Of a DNA stretch of 18,168 nucleotides, positions 1-6,602 are shown piece by piece. Source of the stretch: G020354645 sp050053515 (lineage in GTDB: Bacteria; Desulfobacterota; Desulfobacteria; Desulfobacterales; G020354645); contig JASFTQ010000057.1 of NCBI GenBank assembly GCA_050053515.1, positions 1 to 18,168 on the forward strand. Reading direction: 5' to 3'. A program made the position numbers and the translations under genes. Positions within the stretch are counted from its first letter, which is position 1, and each line of letters starts with the position of its first letter. The notes under the pieces are model-generated. The model was not told where the DNA came from and ran no database searches. It saw only the letters and a program-made list of their open reading frames with translations.

Positions 1-86
1 AAGAATTCAGCAGACCAAGATATGTATTTGATTTGAGCTTGCAGTGGCGCAGGTATCGTGCCTTGGATTCAGCGCCTTTTCACGGC

Positions 87-115
87 CATATAAAAAAAAG
101 CGCGCGCCGTGTCAA
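87..115 (-). promoter_or_regulatory. Possible sigma70-type promoter reading off the left edge
   Basis: On the minus strand TTGACA (110-115) is followed after exactly 17 bases by TATATG (87-92), a perfect -35 and a 4/6 -10. The start would fall near position 80 and the transcript would leave the window at its left end. Its early leader contains a short GGCGC/GCGCC stem (72-76 with 46-50). No ORF follows inside the window, so the target is unknown. The spacer is very GC-rich (CGGCGCGCGC) and then T-rich, which is unusual, so this is a motif match only. Confidence 0.35.
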
Positions 116-219
116 CCTTAAAAAATACCATCGGGGCCGTCGCAAGTTGTCGTTGATGTGGTTGGTTGGCTGTTTGGGCAGAATTTTCAATATATTACCA
201 CAATGTGATATATTTGAAA

Positions 220-263
220 GGTCGGGGTGTTTTTTTGCGGCAAGAAAAAAACATCCCGACCCC
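220..263. repeat. Palindrome of the GGGGTCGGGGTG family, collapsed copy
   Basis: GGTCGGGGTGTTTTTTT on the left pairs with AAAAAAACATCCCGACC on the right, with one mismatch and a short GCGGCAAG-type loop. Outside the core, ATATAT-rich flanks extend the symmetry (roughly 208-275). The left half, including GGCAAGA, matches the end of the larger element at 2095-2308, so this looks like the two ends of that element joined with the middle lost. It lies about 40 bases beyond the lipoprotein stop codon and could end that operon's transcript, although no clean U-tract follows the stem on the minus strand. Confidence 0.75.
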
Positions 264-302
264 TCATATATTTAAGGCGGGAAAAATTTAACGGATACGG
301 CC

Positions 303-830
303 CTACTCAACAGCAAAATGGACTCGCCGATTTTTCGCCCGGGATTCTTCGCTTTCACCGGATTCCACGGGCTGTTCCTTTCCAAAGCTGACGACTGCCA
401 GGCGGGACGACTCGATTCCCTGCCGAATTAAGAAACTTTTTACATTTCCGGCGCGTCTATCACCGAGTGCGAGATTGTACTCGGGCGTGCCTGCTTCATC
501 CGTGTGACCTTCAATGACAACGTTTACAGTGGGATTTTGCTTAAGCCATTGCGCTTTTCTCTCCAGTATTTCACGCACTTCCGGCTGGAGGGCATAACTT
601 TTGTTAGCAAAGTAGATGTCTTCACTTTCAAATCTATTCTTGGCCTCTTGAAACGCCATCTCTGCTGATGCATCTGTTAGCGGTTGTTCCTCGATGGCGG
701 CTGTTTCTTCTTCAATCACTTGCATCGAGCCGATTTCGGATTCAACGGTTTTTTTTGAACAAGACGCCATCACGCTTGATAGGGAAATTAAACATAAGAG
801 GGATAGTGCGAGCCACTTGTTATGTCGCAT
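303..830 (-). CDS. pal: Pal-like OmpA-family peptidoglycan-associated lipoprotein
   Basis: A 175-aa lipoprotein predicted to sit in the outer membrane and bind peptidoglycan non-covalently. Residues 1-23 form a lipoprotein signal (basic MRHNK, hydrophobic LALSLLCLISLSSV) ending in MAS-C24; Met at -3 is a slightly unusual lipobox. Residues 30-70 are an acidic linker and about 71-175 are the OmpA C-terminal domain, with the peptidoglycan-binding signature GHTD (D111), LGDRRA and NRRVHF near the C-terminus. The start at 830 was chosen because AAAGGAG lies 6 bases upstream and the signal begins there; an in-frame start nine codons earlier lacks these. It is the last gene of an operon with the LysM protein. 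In Proteobacteria Pal works with TolB in envelope constriction; no tol genes are visible here, so the exact orthology is inferred. Confidence 0.9.
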   Translation of the reverse strand: MRHNKWLALSLLCLISLSSVMASCSKKTVESEIGSMQVIEEETAAIEEQPLTDASAEMAFQEAKNRFESEDIYFANKSYALQPEVREILERKAQWLKQNPTVNVVIEGHTDEAGTPEYNLALGDRRAGNVKSFLIRQGIESSRLAVVSFGKEQPVESGESEESRAKNRRVHFAVE

Positions 831-893
831 TTTCTTCTCCTTTGATATGATGACCACCTATTACAGGATATGGAAGAAAATGATGTGTTTGTC

Positions 894-1541
894 TTATTGC
901 GAATTACCTGAACGGATTACAAGTTTCTGGCCGGGATAAATTGTCGCATTTTTGTCAAGTGAATTAAACTGACGCAATGCATCGACGCTCAAGTCATAGC
1001 GGCGGCTAATACTGTAAAGTGTCTCTCCGGCCTTGACCACGTGATAGCGCGACGGTTGGGCATCCTTTTTTGCATCAGCTTTTGTTTCCTCGGAGCTCGG
1101 CAGCGTCCTTTCAACCGCTTTATTATCGGCTTTTTTGTTTTGTAATGCAAGCAGTTCCTGGGCCAGTACGTCCATTCTCAAAGCCGAGGAAGTTTCGAAT
1201 TGGTCGAATCTGTCAATGGCATGGGCGAATTTTTTGGTCTGGTTTTCCAAACGAATGAGGTTTTCATTAATAGTGTCTAATTTTTGCAATTTTTTTTCCA
1301 GCGCACGGACTCTGGCTTCCAGCATTCTGAACTGTTTTGAATTGACCGATTTACCGCCTGGTAACATAAACCATACGACAAAGATCACAAAAACCAGGAG
1401 GCTAACACCCAGCGCAGAAAACACAAATATTCTCTTTGCTGTGGGTTTATTATTGCCTTCAAGGCTTCTGTAGCGTTCTTCGTCTTCATAATCTTCTTTG
1501 GATACGTCATCTGAAGAACTGTCATAAAAGCTGTCGTTCAT
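894..1541 (-). CDS. Membrane-anchored coiled-coil protein with C-terminal LysM domain
   Basis: A 215-aa protein. Residues 1-36 are charged and acidic and presumably cytoplasmic. Residues 37-60 form one transmembrane helix (IFVFSALGVSLLVFVIFVVW), about 66-117 is heptad-rich coiled coil, 136-163 is a low-complexity Lys/Ala/Glu linker, and 165-210 is a LysM domain (YHVVKAGETLYSISRRYDLS...IYPGQKLVI). LysM domains bind GlcNAc-containing glycans such as peptidoglycan, so the protein probably links the inner membrane to the cell wall. No catalytic domain is present. A GGGAAG motif stands 8 bases before the ATG. It lies 36 bases after the 55-aa ORF and 63 bases before the Pal-like gene, the same strand throughout, which suggests one envelope operon. 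The family name beyond LysM is not recognised. Confidence 0.9.
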   Translation of the reverse strand: MNDSFYDSSSDDVSKEDYEDEERYRSLEGNNKPTAKRIFVFSALGVSLLVFVIFVVWFMLPGGKSVNSKQFRMLEARVRALEKKLQKLDTINENLIRLENQTKKFAHAIDRFDQFETSSALRMDVLAQELLALQNKKADNKAVERTLPSSEETKADAKKDAQPSRYHVVKAGETLYSISRRYDLSVDALRQFNSLDKNATIYPGQKLVIRSGNSQ

Positions 1542-1577
1542 AATTTTTCTTCCCGTTGTTTACGATGCTTTAAAGAA

Positions 1578-1745
1578 TCACAAATCCCGGGTTTGTTCCT
1601 CGGTATCCAGGACCTGGGCAATTAATTCTTCTAAAACTGCCAAGTCCATAAGACCAATCTCTTTATCACCTGACCGGGAAAGCCACTCCTTAACTGCTTC
1701 GATAACATTTTTTGTCGTTTTATCAACCGTTGTTTGAGAAGCCAT
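1578..1745 (-). CDS. Small 55-aa hypothetical protein heading the envelope operon
   Basis: An uninterrupted ATG-to-TGA frame of 55 codons, beginning MASQTTVDKTTK and ending EEQTRDL. The protein is acidic, without cysteines, signal peptide or membrane segment, and reads as two amphipathic helices (about residues 7-24 and 30-48, VIEAVKEWL and LMDLAVLEELIAQVL). It is the first frame after the strong promoter at 1808-1836, with a leader of about 55 bases, and it stops 36 bases before the LysM gene. The ribosome binding site is weak. Codon use resembles that of its neighbours. Position and helical pattern support a real gene, but no family is recognised and function is unknown. Confidence 0.6.
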   Translation of the reverse strand: MASQTTVDKTTKNVIEAVKEWLSRSGDKEIGLMDLAVLEELIAQVLDTEEQTRDL

Positions 1746-1807
1746 ATTGATTGTCAGTCCCGACCTGCCGGATCCAATGATTTGTTTTCAGAATTCACCC
1801 ACGAATA

Positions 1808-1836
1808 ATTTTAATACTATATATATTGTATGTCAA
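1808..1836 (-). promoter_or_regulatory. Strong sigma70-type promoter of the 55-aa/LysM/Pal operon
   Basis: On the minus strand a perfect TTGACA (1831-1836) is followed by a 17-base AT-rich spacer and TAAAAT (1808-1813). Transcription would begin near 1800, about 55 bases before the first start codon at 1745. No other good promoter is visible between this one and the Pal-like gene. Confidence 0.75.
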
Positions 1837-2094
1837 GCGAAATAACTACAATATATGGTACTCAGTTCGAGATTTTATCCGGATGCGAGTGCCGCGGGAG
1901 ATTTTCGCAATTGCCGGTGGCCCGGATGGTATTAAGCAGCACAAATTGTTCGAGTGTCAGCGCGAAGTCCAAAAAACAGATGGTGAAGACCGGGGAGCAG
2001 AAGCTTGCCTGAAAAAAATCAGTTTGACAACTATTCAAGCCCTACGTACAACATACCCAGACCTGATTTAGATGTTTCACGGTTCAATTAGATG
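1837..2094. other. Intergenic region without a supported gene
   Basis: Upstream of the leftward envelope promoter and before the MITE-like element. Short open frames occur on both strands, but none has a ribosome binding site or recognisable protein. A 58-codon minus-strand frame with a TTG start (1862-2038) has some protein-like composition and could be gene debris. The final nine bases are the left copy of the direct repeat that flanks the adjacent element. Confidence 0.45.
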
Positions 2095-2308
2095 AGGGGT
2101 CGGGGTGTTTTTTTCACGGCAAGATGATCGCCCCGGTGCTTCCAAGGGGCAGAGGGCCGTTGCCGCCGAGAAAGGCAAAACACGGCGTCGGTTTTTGTTG
2201 GAGTAAGCCTTTTAAATGTCCGGCAGTAAAATGCAAGGCGGTTGCCGCTGTCACGCTGGGCAGGCAACAACCCGGCATCTTGCCGTGAAAAAAACACCCC
2301 GACCCCTG
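2095..2308. mobile_element. MITE-like element with 32-bp perfect terminal inverted repeats
   Basis: The bases at 2095-2126 are an exact inverted copy of 2276-2307 (32 of 32; outer end AGGGGTCGGGGTG, then a T-run, then CACGGCAAGATG). The same nine bases, AATTAGATG, lie directly outside on both sides (2086-2094 and 2309-2317), as expected of a target-site duplication. The roughly 150-bp interior is GC-rich and encodes no transposase; an open frame crosses it on the minus strand but is explained by the repeat. It is best read as a non-autonomous element moved by an enzyme encoded elsewhere. The transposase family cannot be assigned from this sequence. Removing the element and one direct repeat restores ACGGTT-11 bases-AACCGT. 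Confidence 0.8.
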
Positions 2309-2462
2309 AATTAGATGAAACCGTTTTATAAATCAACTCATATGCACGTATGACGGACAGGGGGTGATGCATTTGAAAGCATTCCAAAGGGGTTTATTTG
2401 CGTGTATACTGGCCTTTTCTTTTTTTATTCACACCCATTATACGGGGGCGGGAGGTGAAAAA

Positions 2463-2921
2463 ATGGAAATTAAGATAACGAGTTCGGCTTTTTCCGAGGG
2501 CGGTATGATTCCAAAGCGCTACACGTGCGATAGTGAAGATGTGTCGCCGGATCTGGCCTGGTCGGGGATTCCGCAGGGCACAAAAAGCATTGCGCTTATC
2601 TGCGATGATCCGGATGCACCAATGGGAACATGGGTTCACTGGGTCCTTTTTGATTTGCCGGCTGAATCAACGGAGTTGCCCGCTGCGATACCCTCTGACA
2701 ATACCCTATCCAGCGGCGCCGTGCACGGAAAAAATGATTTCGGCCGGCTGGGATACGGGGGGCCTTGTCCACCGGGGGGCACCCATCGTTACTATTTCAA
2801 GCTCTATGCCTTGGATACGCAACTGAATTTAGGCAGCGGTATAACCAAAAACCAGTTGTTGGACGCCATGGAGGGCCACATTTTGGCGCAGGGGCAACTG
2901 ATGGGAAAATACAAGCGTTAA
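2463..2921 (+). CDS. PEBP-family protein (YbhB/YbcL type)
   Basis: A 152-aa protein of the phosphatidylethanolamine-binding/RKIP superfamily. The family signatures are clear: DDPDAPMGTWVHW (residues 48-60) and HGKNDFGRLGYGGPCPPGGTHRYYFKLYALD (88-118), which form the anion-binding pocket (D49, D51, H59, H108). Bacterial members of this group have no settled biochemical role. The start at 2463 was chosen because an excellent GGAGGTGA lies 5-7 bases upstream and the length then matches cytoplasmic YbhB. The frame is, however, open back to GTG 2364/ATG 2367, adding a signal-peptide-like stretch (LKAFQRGLFACILAFSFF), as in periplasmic YbcL. It stands alone on the plus strand, followed by the palindrome at 2984-3108. 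Confidence 0.9.
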   Translation: MEIKITSSAFSEGGMIPKRYTCDSEDVSPDLAWSGIPQGTKSIALICDDPDAPMGTWVHWVLFDLPAESTELPAAIPSDNTLSSGAVHGKNDFGRLGYGGPCPPGGTHRYYFKLYALDTQLNLGSGITKNQLLDAMEGHILAQGQLMGKYKR

Positions 2922-2983
2922 GCCTGAAATTTCATGAGTGTCCCGGTTTAAAACCACCCCTGAAAGAAAAAACGATTAATTTA

Positions 2984-3108
2984 TACCCTAATTGAGCGAA
3001 AGTCGAGGGTGCGCCATATCCAAGGCGTGCAAGGGTGAAGCCGTAGTAAACTACTGCGAACCCTTGGCAACGCAGGAGATGGCGTGCCATCGGCTTTCCC
3101 GCAGGGTA
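2984..3108. repeat. 125-bp imperfect palindrome (long hairpin or cruciform)
   Basis: The two halves are near-complete inverted copies: TACCCT at 2984-2989 pairs with AGGGTA at 3103-3108; inward, AAAG-CGA, CGCCAT-TCC, GC-AAGGGT and GTAGTA pair in order with their complements, ending in a tiny AAAC-type loop near 3048. A few mismatches and a 4-base bulge interrupt the arms. It has no coding potential. It lies between the PEBP gene and the oppositely oriented regulator, where it could end transcription from both sides. It is unrelated in sequence to the other palindromes in this window. Confidence 0.75.
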
Positions 3109-3146
3109 AACAAAATGGGGATAAAATGATAGAATTCATATTTCAC

Positions 3147-3236
3147 TTATGATCGCACTATAATTTTCAGCCAATATCTCAACTCATCTTCGTCAATCGT
3201 GCTTTTACAAAATTTTTCCATTTTTTTTACGCTCAT
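3147..3236 (-). CDS. Possible 29-aa small ORF abutting the cNMP/DUF4388 gene
   Basis: ATG begins on the base immediately after the TAA of the regulator gene (TAAATGA), and the frame runs 29 codons: MSVKKMEKFCKS, then TIDEDELRYWLKIIVRS. It has no Shine-Dalgarno motif of its own, so expression would need translational coupling or reinitiation. It holds one cysteine and an amphipathic C-terminal half. It may be a real small protein, the stub of a longer gene lost when the nearby palindrome arrived, or chance. No family is recognised. Confidence 0.3.
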   Translation of the reverse strand: MSVKKMEKFCKSTIDEDELRYWLKIIVRS

Positions 3237-4352
3237 TTAGGGTTTAACACTATTTTTCTGGCCGTTGCTGGAACACTCTTCATCTGCTTTTCTCAGACCA
3301 TCCAGCAGTATTTCCATAAACGAACCCATTATGGGAGAATCCTTTTGGGCATCGGGTAATTTGGGCACAAATTTAAACCGGCCCTCCTTTTCTTTTATCA
3401 GATCAAAAAAGGCCTGCTTTCCCTTTTTATTGTTATATTTCGCGTTTATCAAATCCCCCTCCCGAAAGGACAATTCAGCAGATCCCTTTGGCAGCGTTAG
3501 GCTTAATACGCCGGTTTTTTGATTAATATTAAGTGCTTGAAATAGCTCGGATGGCGGCATTTCGGACAGCTGCCCGATCATGCCGGATGCAATTTCTTCA
3601 GCCCTTACGATGTTGGCATTGGCCAGGCGCTGGGCCAGCAATCGGGCCAAATACATTTGAATGGACGGAAATTTGTTTAATACTTGCTTGAAATTCTGCC
3701 CCGTTATGAAAACGATGGTCGCAGTTTCCACAACTTTTATAGTGGCGCCCACCGGATCGCCGCTGATAAGGCTCATTTCACCGAAAACATCTCCCCTCCT
3801 GAGACGCGAGAGACAAACTTCTTTTTCATCAAGCACATCAACGGCTCCGGATAGAATAATATATAGATGTTGTGCCGGTGCGCCTTTTTTTAAAATCGTC
3901 GCACCTTTGGCATACTTTTTAAGTTTTAAAAATGGAACAATATCTTTGAGATTATGTCTATCAAGGGATTGAAATATCGAAAAATTGCTCAATAGGTTGG
4001 CAATCATATCGATATTTTTACGGCGCTCATCGATGGCTGCAACCCTCAGAAATTGTTTTTCATTTTGGGCTTTTAGCCGAAGCTTGCCCGTGCAACCGCT
4101 GCAGCTTATAGCCATCCGTGGAATCCGATCAATGCTTTCATGTTCGATTAGAATTTTTGTTAGATCATTGACCAGTATACGACAGGTCTTTTTGCCGTTG
4201 GGCATTTTTACAAGAGCAGTCGTAATAAAAGTATTCTCCTGATCCAATTTCAGCAGCAAGGCATTGCCGGCCAACCTGAATTCATCACCCTTCTCATAAC
4301 AGGGACACCCAGTGTTCTCGGCAATTTCGAATATCGTTTCCGAAGAATTCAT
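3237..4352 (-). CDS. cNMP-binding-domain/DUF4388 (PATAN) regulator with N-terminal cysteine domain
   Basis: A 371-aa soluble protein with three parts. Residues 1-110 form an N-terminal domain with paired cysteines (C16-P-C18 and C84-SG-C87), possibly a metal or redox site. Residues about 120-235 form a cyclic-nucleotide-binding fold (FSIFQSL...LKKGAPAQHLYIILSGAVDV...RRGDVFGEMSLISGDPVGATI). About 255-350 is a DUF4388/PATAN-like domain (FQALNINQKTGVLSLTL...ELSFREGDLINAKY...GKQAFFDLI). No helix-turn-helix follows, so it is probably not a DNA-binding Crp protein. In the phosphate-binding cassette the Arg expected after Pro is Val-Gly (PVGA), so cAMP or cGMP binding is doubtful. Related architectures are typical of deltaproteobacterial signalling. 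It has its own promoter at 4419-4447 and appears monocistronic apart from the possible 29-aa ORF. The partner and signal are unknown. Confidence 0.88.
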   Translation of the reverse strand: MNSSETIFEIAENTGCPCYEKGDEFRLAGNALLLKLDQENTFITTALVKMPNGKKTCRILVNDLTKILIEHESIDRIPRMAISCSGCTGKLRLKAQNEKQFLRVAAIDERRKNIDMIANLLSNFSIFQSLDRHNLKDIVPFLKLKKYAKGATILKKGAPAQHLYIILSGAVDVLDEKEVCLSRLRRGDVFGEMSLISGDPVGATIKVVETATIVFITGQNFKQVLNKFPSIQMYLARLLAQRLANANIVRAEEIASGMIGQLSEMPPSELFQALNINQKTGVLSLTLPKGSAELSFREGDLINAKYNNKKGKQAFFDLIKEKEGRFKFVPKLPDAQKDSPIMGSFMEILLDGLRKADEECSSNGQKNSVKP

Positions 4353-4418
4353 TGCGCTTTCCAGACAGGCCTTAACAACGATGGGAAATCTGGTGCCGGT
4401 TTTTTATCTCGGACCTCA

Positions 4419-4447
4419 ATTGTATACTACCCACTGAAGAATTTCAA
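4419..4447 (-). promoter_or_regulatory. Sigma70-type promoter of the cNMP/DUF4388 gene
   Basis: On the minus strand TTGAAA (4442-4447), a 17-base spacer and TACAAT (4419-4424) match consensus at 5/6 in both boxes. The start would be near 4412, leaving a leader of about 60 bases. It lies in the 219-base gap after the TIGR04076 gene, which also contains a loose GC-rich inverted repeat (CGCCTCCGGA with TCCGAGGCG, about 4505-4542) that could terminate the ilvD transcript. Confidence 0.7.
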
Positions 4448-4571
4448 TTATTTCGTTGCCTGGACCGTTACCGCTAAACGAGCGAAACGCGAAGCCGCAG
4501 ATCCGCCTCCGGAGAAATGCCCCAAATCCGAGGCGTCCGATGGCGAAGCTGTGAGATGAAATACCAGGCGC

Positions 4572-4847
4572 TTATCGCATCGATCTTTGCAATTGTATCG
4601 TGACAAGATTTTGGCTGTCGGGACACTGTAAATAAATCGAATCACCTTCCCACCACGGCAGGCTGCCACCGAATTGAAAGGTGGAGAGACTGGGAAAAAT
4701 GTCATGATAAAAAAAACCGCACAAGCCTCCGGGGTCGTGGCAGCTTATTGCAAAGGTTTCTCCAACCTCATGACCGGCGCTGCAGGTACCTTTTACCCCT
4801 GAAATTGTGGCCGTGATTTTGTACCCGATAGCTGGATCGTGTGCCAT
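4572..4847 (-). CDS. TIGR04076-family protein
   Basis: A 91-aa soluble protein that matches the small cysteine-rich family TIGR04076 over its full length: GTCSAGHEVGETF (C22, H26), GGLCGFFYHDIFP (C43, H48), FGGSLPWWEGD and the C-terminal QCPDSQNLVTIQL (C75). The conserved Cys/His set suggests metal or cofactor binding, but no activity is established for the family. AAGGAG stands 8 bases upstream of the ATG. It begins 41 bases after the ilvD stop on the same strand and is probably cotranscribed with it; whether the two are functionally linked is unknown. Confidence 0.85.
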   Translation of the reverse strand: MAHDPAIGYKITATISGVKGTCSAGHEVGETFAISCHDPGGLCGFFYHDIFPSLSTFQFGGSLPWWEGDSIYLQCPDSQNLVTIQLQRSMR

Positions 4848-4888
4848 TTTCGCAACTCCTTTTTTCTTCGGTTCAAATTACCTGTAGA

Positions 4889-6568
4889 TTACTCATCCGT
4901 CACACAACCTTCGGCGGCTGATGTCACGTTCTTAATGTATTTATAAAGCGTGCCTCGCTCGGCTTTGAACGGCGGTGCTGTCCAGGCTTTTCGCCGAGCC
5001 TGCATCTCTTTTTCGGTAAGGTGCACATCGATCGTATTGCGGGTCGCATCGATGGTGATCTGATCTCCATTTCTGATCAAGGCAATCGGGCCACCCACTT
5101 GAGCCTCAGGTGCAATGTGGCCGACAATAAAACCGTGAGAGCCCCCCGAAAAACGACCATCCGTCAGCAGGGCCACGTCTTTACCCAGACCGGCCCCCAT
5201 TATGGCTGAAGTCGGTGTCAGCATTTCCGGCATACCGGGGCCGCCTTTAGGCCCTTCGTAGCGGATGACCACAACATCCCCTTTATGAATTTGCTTCTGC
5301 TCCAGCGCGGTCAACATCTGCTCTTCGGAGTCAAACACATTCGCTGATCCTTTGAAAACCAGCCCTTCTTTTCCGGTAATTTTGGCCACCGCGCCGTCGG
5401 GAGCCAGATTCCCGTATAGAATTTGTAAATGCCCGCTTTGCTTGATCGGATTATCGATGGGGCGAATGAGGTCCTGGTTTTCAGCGAGATCCGGTAAATC
5501 CGCCAAATTATCGGCAAGGGTTTTGCCGGTCACCGTAAGACAATCACCATTTAAGCAGTCCTCGGCAAGCAGGTACTTCATCACCGCCGGGATACCGCCG
5601 ATGTTGTGCAAGTCCTCTTGCACGTAACGACCGCTGGGTTTTAAATCGGCCAATAAAGGAATACGATCACTGACCGCTTGAAAGTCGTTGAGGGTCAGCG
5701 TGACATTCACCGAACGTGCCATCGCGATTAAATGCAGGACCGCATTGGTAGACCCCCCCAACGCCATGACCACGACCATGGCATTTTCAAATGCCTCGCG
5801 CGTCATTATATCGCGCGGTTTAATATTCTTTTCCAGCAATGCCCGAATTGCTGTCCCGGCCTGAACACACTCCTGTATTTTTTCCGGTGCTTCGGCCGGC
5901 GTGCTGGCGCTATACGGCATGGTCATACCCATGGCCTCGATGGCCGAAGCCATGGTATTGGCGGTGTACATTCCGCCGCAAGCACCCGGCCCCGGGCAAC
6001 TCTTACTGATGATTGTTTGGCGGGTATCATCATCGATGGTACCGGCGATGTATTCACCGTAACTTTGAAAGGCCGACACGATATCGAGCTTCATTCCCTC
6101 GTGATAACCGGCACGAATGGTTCCACCATAAATCATCAAGGCCGGTCGATTGAGCCGGCCCATGGCAATCAGACAACCGGGCATATTCTTGTCGCAACCG
6201 GGAATGGAAACGTTGGCATCATACCAGTGCGCGTTCATTACCGTTTCTATCGAGTCCGCGATGAGATCCCTGGATTGCAAGGAATAACTCATGCCGTCAG
6301 TGCCCATGGAAATACCGTCACTGACACCAATCGTATTGAATCGCAAGCCAACCATATCAGCCGCCTCAACCCCGGCCTTGACGTGGACCGCTAAATCGTT
6401 TAGGTGCATATTGCAGGTATTGCCTTCAAACCAGACACTGCAAATGCCCACCTGGGCTTTCTCCAAATCCGCTTGCGTCAGACCAGTGCCCAGAAGCATG
6501 GCCTGAGAAGCCCCCTGTGATTTGGAACTTGTAATGCGTGAACTGTATTTGTTTAGTTTCCGGGCCAT
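4889..6568 (-). CDS. ilvD: Dihydroxy-acid dehydratase
   Basis: A 559-aa enzyme, the usual length. It removes water from 2,3-dihydroxy-isovalerate or -methylvalerate to give the keto acids that become valine, leucine and isoleucine (and pantothenate precursors), in the cytoplasm. Three Fe-S-ligand cysteines are in place: C52 (GNTCNMHL), C125 (PGCDKNMPG, with the carbamylated-Lys candidate K127) and C197 (CPGPGACGGMYTANTM); C191 is adjacent. C-terminal hallmarks GPKGGPGMPEML and LLTDGRFSGGSHGFIVGHIAPEA are intact. The start at 6568 has AAAGGAG 7 bases upstream. It is divergent from the TIM-barrel gene, followed by the TIGR04076 gene, and not accompanied here by ilvBHC or leu genes. No attenuator leader peptide was seen; a decayed palindrome (6603-6640) lies upstream. 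Confidence 0.97.
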   Translation of the reverse strand: MARKLNKYSSRITSSKSQGASQAMLLGTGLTQADLEKAQVGICSVWFEGNTCNMHLNDLAVHVKAGVEAADMVGLRFNTIGVSDGISMGTDGMSYSLQSRDLIADSIETVMNAHWYDANVSIPGCDKNMPGCLIAMGRLNRPALMIYGGTIRAGYHEGMKLDIVSAFQSYGEYIAGTIDDDTRQTIISKSCPGPGACGGMYTANTMASAIEAMGMTMPYSASTPAEAPEKIQECVQAGTAIRALLEKNIKPRDIMTREAFENAMVVVMALGGSTNAVLHLIAMARSVNVTLTLNDFQAVSDRIPLLADLKPSGRYVQEDLHNIGGIPAVMKYLLAEDCLNGDCLTVTGKTLADNLADLPDLAENQDLIRPIDNPIKQSGHLQILYGNLAPDGAVAKITGKEGLVFKGSANVFDSEEQMLTALEQKQIHKGDVVVIRYEGPKGGPGMPEMLTPTSAIMGAGLGKDVALLTDGRFSGGSHGFIVGHIAPEAQVGGPIALIRNGDQITIDATRNTIDVHLTEKEMQARRKAWTAPPFKAERGTLYKYIKNVTSAAEGCVTDE

Positions 6569-6602
6569 ACGTTTCTCCTTTAATAGAATTTCAAAATAAA
6601 TG

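Larger units (their letters stand above)
1..302. other. Non-coding left-edge region
   Basis: No convincing coding sequence is seen on either strand. An 80-codon open frame on the plus strand (33-275) is rich in Arg, Lys and His, has no ribosome binding site, and runs through the palindrome at 220-263. What the stretch does hold is a possible leftward promoter (87-115) and the palindrome just downstream of the Pal-like lipoprotein stop codon. Confidence 0.5.

Noticed and set aside
33..275. 80-codon plus-strand ORF at the left edge
   Set aside because: No ribosome binding site, low-complexity basic translation, and it runs through a palindromic repeat.
1862..2038. 58-codon minus-strand frame with TTG start, containing a protein-like stretch (FALTLEQFVLLNTIRATG)
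   Set aside because: No ribosome binding site, no recognisable family and no operon context; possibly gene debris but not supportable.
2088..2387. 99-codon minus-strand ORF spanning the MITE-like element
   Set aside because: Almost entirely repeat sequence, with its ends coded by the inverted repeats; no start signal.
5732..6394. 220-codon plus-strand ORF
   Set aside because: Antisense shadow of ilvD, which has full-length family match; the translation is His/Gly/Arg-rich and unlike any known protein.
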